A stretch of DNA of 64,000 nucleotides from Ferruginibacter sp. (GTDB taxonomy: Bacteria; Bacteroidota; Bacteroidia; Chitinophagales; Chitinophagaceae), in the NCBI RefSeq assembly GCF_028288465.1, contig NZ_JAQBNR010000060.1, forward strand, positions 1 to 64,000, given 5' to 3'. The position numbers and the translations under genes are program-made. Positions 25,667-34,541 of the stretch are shown here, one piece after another. A model generated the notes under the pieces. It saw nothing but the letters and a program-made list of their open reading frames with translations, ran no database searches and was not told where the DNA came from. Every line of letters begins with the position of its first letter. The first letter of the stretch is position 1.

Positions 25667-26761
25667 TTAATCCGGGAACCCTGCCCGGTCTATATTCGGG
25701 ATGATACGCAGGGCATTTTTGTAATATACTTTTTTCAGAATCGAATCCTGCAGCCCCATACCATACATGCGCCAGAAGGCATGGTACTTTTTATGATAAG
25801 GAAAGTATTCATCTTCCGTTTCCAGCACCCTGAAATAGGTGGTATATTCTTCCGGTGCCCAACTGTCTTTACCAAACAAAATCCTGTCCTGGTATTTTTC
25901 AAAGAATTTTTTGGCAGTTTTGGGTTGTCTTCCCAATTCTACAATCACCGCACCAAACTCAACAACTACATTGGGCATTCGGGTAAGCAGGCTATCGAGC
26001 TTATTCAAATTATTGGCATACCATCCAAAATGCGCCGCGATAAAAGTTGTGTTCGGATGTTTCATAAACAAGCGGTGCTGTTCTTCTATCAACGTTTCCC
26101 AGGGAGCTGGGTCGGTGGCACTGCGCTTGCGGCCGGGATGTGTCTTAATTTCCAGCCAGCGTTCATTGTGTTCATCTTCGGCGTCCCAAAACGGTTTTGG
26201 ATCAGCGGTATGAATGATGACCGGTATTTTAAGCTCACCGGCTTTGTCCCAGATAGGATCGAGCCTGGCATCATCTACAGTTACCCTCTTCCCATTCACA
26301 TCCTTTACATTTAAACCCAGATCTTTAAATATTTTCAAACCATTGGCCCCGTTTTGTACATCCGTTTCCAGTTGGCGCACTGCTTTCTCCGTCCACCCGG
26401 GTGCACCCACATTATCAAAACTGATGTTTGCAAAAATGATAAAGCGGTTTGGATAATTAGCCTTTACATCGCCTGCCATTTTTTTCAATCCATTGCCACT
26501 GCCTCCGCTCAGGTTAACCATTACCTGCATATTCAATTTGTCCATATCTGCAGCCAACGTTTTTAAATTGGAGGGCGACATCGCATTGCCCCATTGATGA
26601 TTGTGAACATCTATAAAAGGGAATTTTGCCCTGGTAACCTGGTGGCCCGGAACAATCAAAGTTGAAACCGGATCATAGGATTCAAAATCCATTTTGTCAT
26701 CAGATTGTGCGAGGGCTTGTAATGTGGCAACAAAAGCCAGTAATGTCAAAACATGTTTCAT
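25667..26761 (-). CDS. Exported amidohydrolase-2 family metal hydrolase
   Basis: The 364-residue protein has a signal peptide (MKHVLTLLAFVATLQALAQ) and a TIM-barrel amidohydrolase core. The metal site DVHNHQ lies near residue 52, with further ligands in IIHTADP, IAAHFGW and the C-terminal LFGKDSW. This is the amidohydrolase_2 (PF04909) branch, which includes decarboxylases and lactonases acting on small carboxylic compounds. The substrate cannot be told from sequence, and no pathway neighbours are present. Periplasmic location is inferred from the signal peptide. Confidence 0.85.
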   Translation of the reverse strand: MKHVLTLLAFVATLQALAQSDDKMDFESYDPVSTLIVPGHQVTRAKFPFIDVHNHQWGNAMSPSNLKTLAADMDKLNMQVMVNLSGGSGNGLKKMAGDVKANYPNRFIIFANISFDNVGAPGWTEKAVRQLETDVQNGANGLKIFKDLGLNVKDVNGKRVTVDDARLDPIWDKAGELKIPVIIHTADPKPFWDAEDEHNERWLEIKTHPGRKRSATDPAPWETLIEEQHRLFMKHPNTTFIAAHFGWYANNLNKLDSLLTRMPNVVVEFGAVIVELGRQPKTAKKFFEKYQDRILFGKDSWAPEEYTTYFRVLETEDEYFPYHKKYHAFWRMYGMGLQDSILKKVYYKNALRIIPNIDRAGFPD

Positions 26762-27054
26762 TATAAAAATTGAATTGCAGTAAAGCTATCGATAACCCGT
26801 CTACAATAAAAACCAGTCATCCAATTTTCCATCGTCCGGCAGTCACCCCGACTAATTACAGGCCGGGAAACCTGTAGTAAAGTGTCGAATGCTTTACATT
26901 AAAATAATGACATTTACTTTCCCTGATTTGGAAAATGGCTCCGCCACATAGAAAATGGTACAGAGAAGTTAACTATAACCGTTTGGTTATCAAACATTAA
27001 TACAGTTGGCATGAAACTGTATGATGAGTTGTAACCTTAAAAATGTACACCACA

Positions 27055-27717
27055 ATGAAAACGTTTCAACAACTTGTTTTACCTCTTGTTCTTGCCTTAA
27101 TGACCGTATCATGTATGGCCCCTAAACAAATGGCCAGCCAGATGAAAGAGGAACTTAAAAAAGGCAGGGACATTAGTTCAGGACTATTTATTATTAAGAC
27201 TGACGGTGAAGTAGTGGAAGCAAAAAAAATAAGCTACCAACACAGGTCACCGTTATTTAAAAGTGCAGCACTGGTTGATAAAGCTGTGATTGCAGATGGA
27301 AAAAAAATCAATCCCGGTCAGTATGAGGCCATCCAAACCGCAAAGGCTTTTAAGATTTTATATTTCCCCGAAGACAAGGGTGAAATATGCAAAGGAATAT
27401 ACATTAACAGGTTAAGATTCGGTAAAATCAGTTTGTATCATTATGAATCTGTATTGCCTGTCAGCCACAGTTATCAAACCAAACACCTTGCACAGAACTA
27501 TGTTTTTCAGAAAGAAAATGGCAGGCCTGTTCCTCTGGATTACAAAGCGTTTTTGAAAGCAGTAAAAGACAACAGAACGGCACTAAATAAATTGAAAGAG
27601 TTGTTTCCTTCGGGCTCAATACCAACAGATAATGGAAAGCAAACACTGAAAGACTTAACCACTGTTGCAGAAATTTACAACCATACAGAGACTGATCCCT
27701 TAAATGTTAGTTTATAG
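27055..27717 (+). CDS. Lipoprotein of unknown function
   Basis: This is a 220-residue protein from MKTFQQLV. Its lipobox LMTVSC has the lipidated cysteine near residue 20, so it is a lipoprotein. An ATG four codons upstream is possible but would lengthen the basic start unusually. The mature part is rich in lysine and tyrosine, with no motif I recognise. A conserved-looking stretch is YFPEDKGEICKGIYINRLRF in the middle. It stands alone and ends at a terminator at 27744-27775. Confidence 0.7.
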   Translation: MKTFQQLVLPLVLALMTVSCMAPKQMASQMKEELKKGRDISSGLFIIKTDGEVVEAKKISYQHRSPLFKSAALVDKAVIADGKKINPGQYEAIQTAKAFKILYFPEDKGEICKGIYINRLRFGKISLYHYESVLPVSHSYQTKHLAQNYVFQKENGRPVPLDYKAFLKAVKDNRTALNKLKELFPSGSIPTDNGKQTLKDLTTVAEIYNHTETDPLNVSL

Positions 27718-28019
27718 GTAGAAAAGCATACATCATCAATTTTCATCCCCGGCTCAATATCGGGGATGATTTGTTTAATTGAACATATGCGGTACGGCCA
27801 GGCATGTATTAAAAACAAAAAATAACAGGGTTGCCCTCAAAATTGGCTGATTATTTTTGAGCCGGGTACAATAATAGTTTCAGTAAAGCGGCTGGTATTT
27901 TGAAAACGCCGGGAGATATTTGTCCCCCGGGGTTCGAAAAAAAAGCATTTGTAATGTTGTTTGCGGCATACAATATGTATTGGAATTCGTAATCTTTTTA
28001 TTATTTAAACGAATAAACC
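27718..28019. other. Intergenic region with terminator and second hairpin
   Basis: No gene is supported here. Besides the terminator at its left end there is a second possible stem at about 27908-27930 (CCGGG with CCCGG) followed by eight A, which would be a T tract on the minus strand. No minus-strand gene ends there, so its role is unclear. Confidence 0.4.
27744..27775 (+). terminator. Rho-independent terminator after the lipoprotein gene
   Basis: Perfect eight-base arms CATCCCCG (27744-27751) and CGGGGATG (27761-27768) with a nine-base loop are followed by ATTTGTTT. It lies 27 bp after the stop codon. Confidence 0.85.
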
Positions 28020-28295
28020 ATGACAACAAAATCAGCCACAAAATCTGGTGGTAAATTAGATGCTGCCGACAAAAAAACATTGAAGGATAGTGCCTATGCG
28101 TTTCCAGCAAAAAGAAAAGAACCACTTAATAATGCCACCCACGTTCGGAACGCTATGGCCCGTTTTGACCAGGTAAAAGGCGTAACCGATGAAGAACGGA
28201 AAGCGGCTTTTGACAATATAAAAAAAGCTGCCAAACGTTTTGGTGTAGAGGTAAATGAAAAAGACTGGAAAGAATTGGCACATAAAAAACAGTAA
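28020..28295 (+). CDS. DUF6582-like small basic protein
   Basis: The 91-residue protein is lysine-rich with no signal peptide. The pattern LKDSAYAFPAKRKEPLNNA, then HVRNAMARFDQVKGV and EERKAAFDNIKKAAKRFGV, is that of the DUF6582 family. It is found as a single domain or fused to phage and stress proteins, and its function is unknown. The helical, charged C-terminus suggests a small cytoplasmic or nucleic-acid-associated protein (inference). It converges on the potassium channel gene with only 27 bp between the stops. Confidence 0.75.
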   Translation: MTTKSATKSGGKLDAADKKTLKDSAYAFPAKRKEPLNNATHVRNAMARFDQVKGVTDEERKAAFDNIKKAAKRFGVEVNEKDWKELAHKKQ

Positions 28296-28322
28296 GACTT
28301 TACGCTGCGGTTGGCCGCCTGT

Positions 28323-29282
28323 CTAATTGTCGACTGCGTGGTGCACATTTATTTTGTGCAGTTCCAGGATCGTGGTTTTACCATCCTCACTTTCCCTGTA
28401 CATGGGTGCAAATTTGCGGTTATGGTGAATTTCACTAAACGTATAGGATGTGCGTTGCTGTACATAATTGCTAAACACATCATCAAACCCACGCAGCATT
28501 ACATACAACTCCAGGTCGGCAGTTTTCATATCTTCTTCCGTAAACCCGTGCAGCGGACTATTTTCATCAATAGGATGTACCACCGTCCAACTCATCGGCA
28601 TACTTTCCACACGGTTACGTTCCAGGTTAAGGCTGAAATATTTATAATCCGCTTTACCCTCTTCTGCCACCAATAAACCCGCGTTCACCCTTATTTCCAC
28701 ATCGGTCAGGGCATGTTTGTCTTTGAATGCCGCAAAGCGAAACATCAACGCTTTGCCATCTTTATACGGCGACACCAATGCGTTGTCGCTGAAGATCAGA
28801 TAACTTCTCGGCCTGGAGAAACGGCCATAGATTAAACCCGTTGCAATAGCAAGTGAAAGAAAACCGGTAAGCGCTTCAATACCAGCAACCATATTGGCGC
28901 CATCCCCTGCGGGATTTACATGGCCATACCCAACGGTGGTAAAAGTTTGGGTACTGAAATAAAATATCTCCCTGAATATTTTCCAGTTACTGCCCCTGAT
29001 CAGTCCGTCAAGCTGTTCATAGCCAATTAACAAATAAAGAGCTGTAAACAAGCAATTAATCAGCAGAAAAAAAATAAAGATGACAGAGATAAACTTCCAT
29101 AAAGGCAGGTTAAGCATATCGTTAAAGATGCTAAACCGTTTATGGAACGGCATGCCTTCTTTTATCAGGTTATAGCTGCCATCTTTATTGATAAAGCGGC
29201 CACCGGTATCATTGCTGTTACTTGCAAAACCGGTATCATTGTTTTTTTTGGAGAAAGGGTTTATGTTTTTATAAGCCGCCAT
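28323..29282 (-). CDS. KirBac-type inward rectifier potassium channel
   Basis: The 319-residue channel has an N-terminal slide helix region, first membrane helix at about 64-88, and a pore loop with selectivity filter TVGYG at 116-120. The second helix spans about 132-153. A C-terminal immunoglobulin-like IRK domain runs from about 160 to the end, with typical strands such as LMFRFAAFKDKHALTDVEI. Overall length equals that of KirBac1.1 and KirBac3.1 homologues. It forms a tetrameric K+ channel in the inner membrane. It has its own promoter candidate at 29300-29307. Confidence 0.95.
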   Translation of the reverse strand: MAAYKNINPFSKKNNDTGFASNSNDTGGRFINKDGSYNLIKEGMPFHKRFSIFNDMLNLPLWKFISVIFIFFLLINCLFTALYLLIGYEQLDGLIRGSNWKIFREIFYFSTQTFTTVGYGHVNPAGDGANMVAGIEALTGFLSLAIATGLIYGRFSRPRSYLIFSDNALVSPYKDGKALMFRFAAFKDKHALTDVEIRVNAGLLVAEEGKADYKYFSLNLERNRVESMPMSWTVVHPIDENSPLHGFTEEDMKTADLELYVMLRGFDDVFSNYVQQRTSYTFSEIHHNRKFAPMYRESEDGKTTILELHKINVHHAVDN

Positions 29283-29612
29283 TGTATTGTTAGTTTATGC
29301 AAATTTAAAACGCTGTGCAGTTTAACCGCAATACCTGGTGTATGCACAAGCTCAATTTTAAGAAAAAAGTTGTAATGAATATTTGCCAGATTGCGGTTGA
29401 ACCACCTAAGCAGTAATTAACTGCGACCAGAAAGCTTCCGTTGCAGCACAGGCTGCTCATTTCAATCGACCGGTTTTGTCATGTCTTGGTATGTGCCCTG
29501 GTAAGTGTAGATTTTTTTGCCCATTAATTTTTCATTACTATAAAAACGTACCTTATTCTGCGTGCTTTCGATATGGCATGGTATTTTAACATGATGCATA
29601 AAATAATTTAAA
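29283..29612. other. Divergent intergenic region, KirBac / small membrane protein
   Basis: These 330 bp carry the KirBac promoter candidate at the left end. No further gene is supported; short frames here lack signal peptides and family features. No clear promoter for the gene at 29613 was seen. Confidence 0.4.
29300..29307 (-). promoter_or_regulatory. -7 element of the KirBac gene
   Basis: On the minus strand TAAATTTG matches TAnnTTTG exactly. An ATTG lies 21 bases upstream as a weak -33 box. The leader to the start codon would be only about 10 bases. Confidence 0.35.
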
Positions 29613-29828
29613 ATGAAAGTATTCGGAATTATATTAATTGTTGCGGGCATCCTTATGTTCGTGTTTGGAAAAGTAAGCTTTACCAAAAAAGACAAAGTAG
29701 TAGATCTCGGACCGATTGAAATTAACAAGCAAGAAAAAAAGACCCTGAACTGGCCGGATTATGCGGGCGGCATTGCCCTGCTGGCAGGCGTAGTTGTACT
29801 GGTAATGGATCGTAAAAATAATGCCTGA
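29613..29828 (+). CDS. Small two-helix membrane protein
   Basis: The 71-residue protein has two hydrophobic segments: MKVFGIILIVAGILMFVF at the N-terminus and GGIALLAGVVVLVM near the C-terminus. A charged loop between them contains VVDLGPIEINKQEKKTLNWP. This resembles small inner-membrane stress-associated proteins, but I cannot name the family with confidence. It lies 42 bp upstream of the Dps gene on the same strand, so both are probably co-transcribed. Confidence 0.65.
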   Translation: MKVFGIILIVAGILMFVFGKVSFTKKDKVVDLGPIEINKQEKKTLNWPDYAGGIALLAGVVVLVMDRKNNA

Positions 29829-29870
29829 AATATTTTAGCTCACCCATAATTAGCCCTTAAAATAAATACC

Positions 29871-30344
29871 ATGAATGCAAACATTGGAATTTCGCAAAAA
29901 AACCTGAAAGGTGTAAACGACGTTTTGACTGCAGTACTTTCAGATACCGTATTGTTGTACATGAAAGCAAGAAAATTTCACTGGAACGTTAGCGGCAACA
30001 GTTTTATGGAGTTGCATAAACTGTTTGAAAAACACTATGAAGAATTGGACGAGGCGATGGACCTGATTGCTGAGCGGATCAGTAAACTCGGTTTTATAGT
30101 TCCTGCAACACTGAATGAATTTTTACAGATGACTTCCATTAAAGAAACGCCCGGCAAAAACCCCGACCAGGCTGGTATGATTAAAGAATTATTGAAAGAT
30201 CATGAAAGCGTTATTGTTGGTTTACGTAAGGGAATTGATGACTGTGAAGATAAATTTAAAGACAAGGGAACAGCCGACTTTTTAACCGGGCTGATGCAGC
30301 AACACGAAACGCTGGCATGGACGTTAAGGCGCTACGTTAAATAA
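29871..30344 (+). CDS. dps: Dps-family ferritin-like DNA-binding/iron storage protein
   Basis: The 157-residue four-helix protein has Dps ferroxidase residues at the dimer interface: H37 in KFHWNV, and D64 and E68 in EAMDLIAERI. Dps dodecamers oxidise and store iron with peroxide, protecting DNA. The N-terminal tail is short and not lysine-rich, so DNA binding is uncertain; an iron and peroxide role is more secure. It follows the two-helix membrane protein by 42 bp and is closed by a terminator 23 bp downstream. Confidence 0.93.
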   Translation: MNANIGISQKNLKGVNDVLTAVLSDTVLLYMKARKFHWNVSGNSFMELHKLFEKHYEELDEAMDLIAERISKLGFIVPATLNEFLQMTSIKETPGKNPDQAGMIKELLKDHESVIVGLRKGIDDCEDKFKDKGTADFLTGLMQQHETLAWTLRRYVK

Positions 30345-30366
30345 CATTTCAGCATCCTGCAATAAA

Positions 30367-30395
30367 AGCTCCAGGGCATGGCCCCGGAGTTTTTA
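30367..30395 (+). terminator. Terminator after dps
   Basis: Arms AGCTCC-GGG and CCC-GGAGT with one internal mismatch enclose a short loop and are followed by TTTTT. The position directly after the dps stop fits a rho-independent terminator. Confidence 0.75.
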
Positions 30396-30604
30396 CTGCG
30401 ATTTTTTTGCAAATAAATTACGTATGTCTTTGTAACACATTGTTTGTAACCTGGCAAACCCATAGGGTGGACCATTTTTTTGGGCGGAACTGCAAGCTCA
30501 ACTGCAGGCAGGACGCTAACGGCCACATATTCTACACCATTATCTCCAGAACACTTTATTTCATAGCAGTTTCCACCTTTGTCCCGGGATACTTAATACG
30601 GGAT

Positions 30605-31261
30605 TTAATGATAACTATCCTTAACCTTGTTTTCAGATTTTTTAAAGAAAATTGCCAGCATTAACATGGCCGATGGTGCTGTAATACCCCAGGGAAAACC
30701 AAGTAACAAAAGCCGGTCAGAAAAATCAGGGTAAAAGTAAACCACGGCAATTAATGGCGTAACTAAGCCGTTCGCTAAAAATGCAAACCTTACCCATTTT
30801 TCAAATCCTGTTTTGCAAAACACCTGCAACGCCGCAAGCATTGCTATTCCCATAAAAATATAACCAACGGCGTCAAAGTCCCAAAAAAGTGAGTGTGGTG
30901 TTTGGTCCAGTATTTTTACCAGCTCATAAGTGCCCTTTAACTTATTGGGCAGCACGGTAGCCAGCTGAACGATGTAATTTGCAGTAACAAATACCGCATA
31001 CATCATTGTAAAAATCAATGCCGCATGACTCCAGAATTTTTTATCCGGAGGGGTTATATAGTGCAGTGCGAGCATTTCAAGCGTAAAGGGAATTACAATG
31101 CCAAGAGAAGTGCCATAAATCAGTACTTCATCCCAGGGAAAAGCAATCATTTTAAGTACCTGCAGTATTTGTACCAGCACATACGCAATTGTAAAGCAAA
31201 ATGCGCCCACCCCGGCTATGAAACCAGCTTTATTTACAGAATTGTTTTGGGAAGTATTCAT
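30605..31261 (-). CDS. Multi-pass membrane protein of unknown function
   Basis: The 218-residue protein has about six hydrophobic helices spread from residue 12 to 208, with a positively charged C-terminus (FFKKSENKVKD). Recognisable segments are IPFTLEMLALHYITPPDKKFW and HSLFWDFDAVGYIFMGIAML. It resembles uncharacterised conserved integral membrane proteins of bacteria; no catalytic motif is evident. It stands alone between dps (other strand) and the M20 peptidase. Confidence 0.75.
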   Translation of the reverse strand: MNTSQNNSVNKAGFIAGVGAFCFTIAYVLVQILQVLKMIAFPWDEVLIYGTSLGIVIPFTLEMLALHYITPPDKKFWSHAALIFTMMYAVFVTANYIVQLATVLPNKLKGTYELVKILDQTPHSLFWDFDAVGYIFMGIAMLAALQVFCKTGFEKWVRFAFLANGLVTPLIAVVYFYPDFSDRLLLLGFPWGITAPSAMLMLAIFFKKSENKVKDSYH

Positions 31262-31445
31262 AGCGTTGTAATACAGACGTTATGCCGCTGAATAAACAAC
31301 GCAAAGGAAAGGATGCGCAATGCAATAAACAATGATCACTGTCATTTGCTTTTATGAAACATACCAATGCAATTGAGCCCGGCAAAACCAGCAGACGTAC
31401 ATATCCACAGAACAGCTGCCTTGTACCTGTATCACTTTGCCGCAT

Positions 31446-32981
31446 TTATTTAACCATCATCAACGCTCCCATCGTTTCTATTCCATCAAACAAATTACCG
31501 ATGCGGATATTTTCATTCTCTGCATGCTGGTTGTTATCATGATTGGCTATAGGAACGGTAACAGTATGGGCGTTCAGCAATTTTTCAAACAAGAAAAGTG
31601 GAAGGGTACCGCCGGACGTAGGCTGCAATACAACCTGTTCACCGGAAGTTGATTTAACTGCCGCAATTACTTTTTGAAGCACGGGGAGGTCCATAGACGT
31701 ACGTTGCGCATTCATTCCATCTTCCCCGGGTATTATTTTAATGATCTTTGCGTACTTTTTTCTTTCTTCATCCGAAGGCTCATTGGTAGTTACGAAATAG
31801 CCTTTTGATTTGATATGATCTATTACTTTTTGCTGCTGCCGTTTCCAGTCATTCCCCATCACCAGCCTGAGGTCGATTACAGCCGTTGCATAGGTAGGTA
31901 TCTGATTGGACGCCATTTTGCCAACATTACCACTTTGCATGCCGTTGACGTTTAGCGAAGGCTGGTTGATAGATTCGCTTAATGATAGTCCCTCCATTTC
32001 AACGGTGCTGATGCCCAGTTCATTTTCCATTTGTTCATCAACGGAAGGCACTTCTGCAAGTGCCTTTTTTTCTGAACCGGTTAAAGGCGTCACATCATCG
32101 TAAAATCCTCTAACGGCCACTCTCCCATTTTCGTCTTTCATAGTAGCCAACAATTTAGCAAGCATCATGGCAGGGTTAGGCGCCCAGTTTCCATAGTGTC
32201 CGCTGTGCAGGGGCCGTTTGGATGCATACACTGTAAGATCAAGGTGTGCATCGCCGCGAACACCAAATACAATCTGCTTTTTTCCGGACTGATGTACAGG
32301 CCCGTCACACATGATCCACAGATCAGACTGGAGTAATGACCGGTATTTATCCAATATTTCATGCAGGTGTGGTGAACCAGCTTCCTCTTCTCCCTCAAAG
32401 AAAAATTTCAGATTGCAACCAGGCGTAGCGCCAGTTTTAACAAGGGCATCATAGCCATTTAAAATGGCGTCGACACCGGCCTTGTCGTCAGATGCACTGC
32501 GGGAGTATATCCTCCAATCGCTTTTGTAATTGTTATCAACGGGAAAAGGAATAAGGGCGCCGCCTTTATCAATGGCATCAGTAAATAAGGTAGCCTGAAA
32601 AGGGTCAAGTCCTTTGGCCCATTGAGCAGGATTCACCGGCTGGCCATCATAGTGCGCATAAAATATTAAAGTTTGTTTTGCACCAGGTACCAATACTTCG
32701 CCATATACCGCCGGCGGCGTGCCCGGTGTGGAAGCTGCCAACAGCTGCACTTTTCGAATCCCTCTTTTGTTCATCATGGCCATAATAAAGGCTGCAGTTT
32801 TTTGCTGACCGGCAGGGTTAGCTGCTACATTGGGAGTGGAAAGTAATTCAGCAAATTCGCTTATAATTTTGCCGCTATTGGCAGTTGTGTATTTTCTGAT
32901 GGCAAGGACATCGGTTGACTGGGCTGATATCACCTGCTGAATTATCAAACTGAAAACAAAAAGTAAGAGGGATTTTTTCAT
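31446..32981 (-). CDS. Exported M20-family dipeptidase/carboxypeptidase
   Basis: The 511-residue protein starts with a signal peptide (MKKSLLLFVFSLIIQQVISAQ). It has the M20 dinuclear zinc site: H and D in YAHYDGQPV, the bridging acid in RSASDDKAG, the general-base pair in FEGEEEAGS, and a further ligand in MCDGPVH. The dimerisation (lid) domain lies between about 235 and 390. M20 enzymes of this length hydrolyse dipeptides or short peptides such as carnosine. Periplasmic peptide scavenging is inferred from the signal peptide. Confidence 0.92.
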   Translation of the reverse strand: MKKSLLLFVFSLIIQQVISAQSTDVLAIRKYTTANSGKIISEFAELLSTPNVAANPAGQQKTAAFIMAMMNKRGIRKVQLLAASTPGTPPAVYGEVLVPGAKQTLIFYAHYDGQPVNPAQWAKGLDPFQATLFTDAIDKGGALIPFPVDNNYKSDWRIYSRSASDDKAGVDAILNGYDALVKTGATPGCNLKFFFEGEEEAGSPHLHEILDKYRSLLQSDLWIMCDGPVHQSGKKQIVFGVRGDAHLDLTVYASKRPLHSGHYGNWAPNPAMMLAKLLATMKDENGRVAVRGFYDDVTPLTGSEKKALAEVPSVDEQMENELGISTVEMEGLSLSESINQPSLNVNGMQSGNVGKMASNQIPTYATAVIDLRLVMGNDWKRQQQKVIDHIKSKGYFVTTNEPSDEERKKYAKIIKIIPGEDGMNAQRTSMDLPVLQKVIAAVKSTSGEQVVLQPTSGGTLPLFLFEKLLNAHTVTVPIANHDNNQHAENENIRIGNLFDGIETMGALMMVK

Positions 32982-33321
32982 GAGATGAAATTAAATCTAT
33001 TGCGCAAATATTGGAAGCATATTTTGGTAGTGACATGCTGGAAAAAATGCTCAGTCTGACGGGTGTGATTTGATTTTTTTAAGTGTCGTAAAACTTTTAC
33101 TTAACAACATTGCCTTATAACTGTAATAATTGAAGCGCTAAGACTGGTTTTGATAAGACAACCCGGAGATATAAGAAATGCTTGAAGAGAAGTAGTACCA
33201 TATTCGTTAACAGACCGCCCACAACATTGTTCAGCCCAAAAAATATATTTTTCCGGCATGCAAAAAGAAGACATGTCTATGTAATTTTGACTTTTCCTCA
33301 TCCAATTTTCAACTGCCCTTT
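32982..33321. other. Divergent intergenic region, M20 peptidase / APH-like kinase
   Basis: These 340 bp hold no supported gene. They must contain promoters for both flanking genes, but no complete TTTG / TAnnTTTG pair was found at good spacing. A 66-codon minus frame here has no family features. Confidence 0.4.
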
Positions 33322-34320
33322 ATGATCCCGGAGGCAAAAATAACAGCCGTAGCAAATGCGCTGCAGGTAACGTTTGGAGTCAGTGATTTTGAGGCGATCA
33401 GTCAATTAACTGCTGGTCTTTCATCAGCGCTGATTTTTCGCATAGTGGTGAAGGGACAACCATACCTGTTGCGTATTATTACCCGTGCAGATGCCCCCGG
33501 TGATCCTTCGCACTACTATGGCTGCATGAAGGCGGCTGCTGACGCTGGAATTGCACCACATGTTTGGTACGCAGGTGTAGCAGACAGAATTTCTATCACG
33601 GACTTTATTGAAGCTAAGCCTTTTCCACAGGAGCAGGCGAAAGTGCTGATGCCGGATGTGCTGAGGCGATTGCATGCGCTGCCCCGTTTTCCTTTCCGCT
33701 TAAATTATTTTGATTTTGCAAACAGCAGTGTCAGGAAATTCCAGGCGTCAAAAATTCTACCTGAAAGCGTAACAAACAATGTCTTTCAACAATACGAACA
33801 AATTATCAAAGTGTATCCGCATAAAGAAGAAGACCTGGTATCATGTCACAACGATCTGAAACCAGACAATTTACTTTTCGACGGAAAGCAGGTTTGGTTG
33901 GTGGACTGGGAAGGGGCATTTTTAAATGACCGTTATACCGAACTGGCGGTTGTCTCCAATTTTATACTGAAAAATGAAGATGATGAAAAGGAATATTTGA
34001 AAATTTATTTTGGCAAAGAAGTAACGGCCTGCCAGCAGGCCCGGTTTTTCCTGGCGTGCCAGCTAATGCATATCATTTATTTCAGTTTCTTTATGTCATT
34101 AGGTACAGCCGGTGATAACCTGGTTAATGTAGATTTGACAATACCCGGATTTTCTGAATTACATAATCGTTTATGGAAAGGTGAAGTCAATTTATTAAAT
34201 CATCATTCGCAGCAACAATATGCATTTGTTCACCTGGAAAGAGTAAAGCAACATTTGCAGTTGAAAAGATTTGAAGAAGCAGTGAATATAGTAGCCGAGC
34301 TCCATTCAGAAAGTCAATAA
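33322..34320 (+). CDS. Aminoglycoside phosphotransferase/choline kinase-like protein
   Basis: The 332-residue protein has the APH kinase fold. An N-lobe starts near residue 13. The catalytic loop CHNDLKPDN places the base at D178 and a magnesium ligand at N183, and the second metal ligand is D195 in LVDWEG. The N-lobe strand LLRIITR supplies the ATP lysine-equivalent region, though I see R rather than the usual K. A helical tail of about 60 residues (VHLERVKQHLQLKRFEEAV) extends beyond the kinase. Substrate may be a small alcohol, sugar or choline; resistance cannot be assumed. Confidence 0.85.
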   Translation: MIPEAKITAVANALQVTFGVSDFEAISQLTAGLSSALIFRIVVKGQPYLLRIITRADAPGDPSHYYGCMKAAADAGIAPHVWYAGVADRISITDFIEAKPFPQEQAKVLMPDVLRRLHALPRFPFRLNYFDFANSSVRKFQASKILPESVTNNVFQQYEQIIKVYPHKEEDLVSCHNDLKPDNLLFDGKQVWLVDWEGAFLNDRYTELAVVSNFILKNEDDEKEYLKIYFGKEVTACQQARFFLACQLMHIIYFSFFMSLGTAGDNLVNVDLTIPGFSELHNRLWKGEVNLLNHHSQQQYAFVHLERVKQHLQLKRFEEAVNIVAELHSESQ

Positions 34321-34440
34321 AATAGTTGTATTTTTTTCAGCAGATCCCGTTGCTTCTTTAAATAATAAACTCGTATTTAAGATTTTAGTCTGTTCTAAGT
34401 TCTGGCCAACAATTCCATACTATTTATCAACTCCGCTTTT

Positions 34441-34524
34441 ATAAAAGTTCATCAACAGTATTCAATACAAGAGGGCGATGCAATGATGATCAAAATAGCT
34501 TCTCAGACCCGACAAAAATTGTAT
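34441..34524. repeat. Dispersed intergenic repeat, copy B
   Basis: This is the second copy of the element at 8136-8220, same orientation, sharing the core TACAAGAGGGCGAYGCAA and the CCSGACAAA end. It starts 18 bp past the stop of the serine hydrolase gene on the minus strand, the same relative position as copy A behind permease 4. Confidence 0.65.
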
Positions 34525-34541
34525 TTAATAAAAATTGTCAT

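Noticed and set aside
25592..26314. 240-codon plus-strand frame
   Set aside because: It is antisense to the amidohydrolase, whose metal motifs and signal peptide are clear.
33322..34320. Antibiotic resistance kinase
   Set aside because: The APH fold is shared by many small-molecule kinases, and no resistance or mobile context is present.
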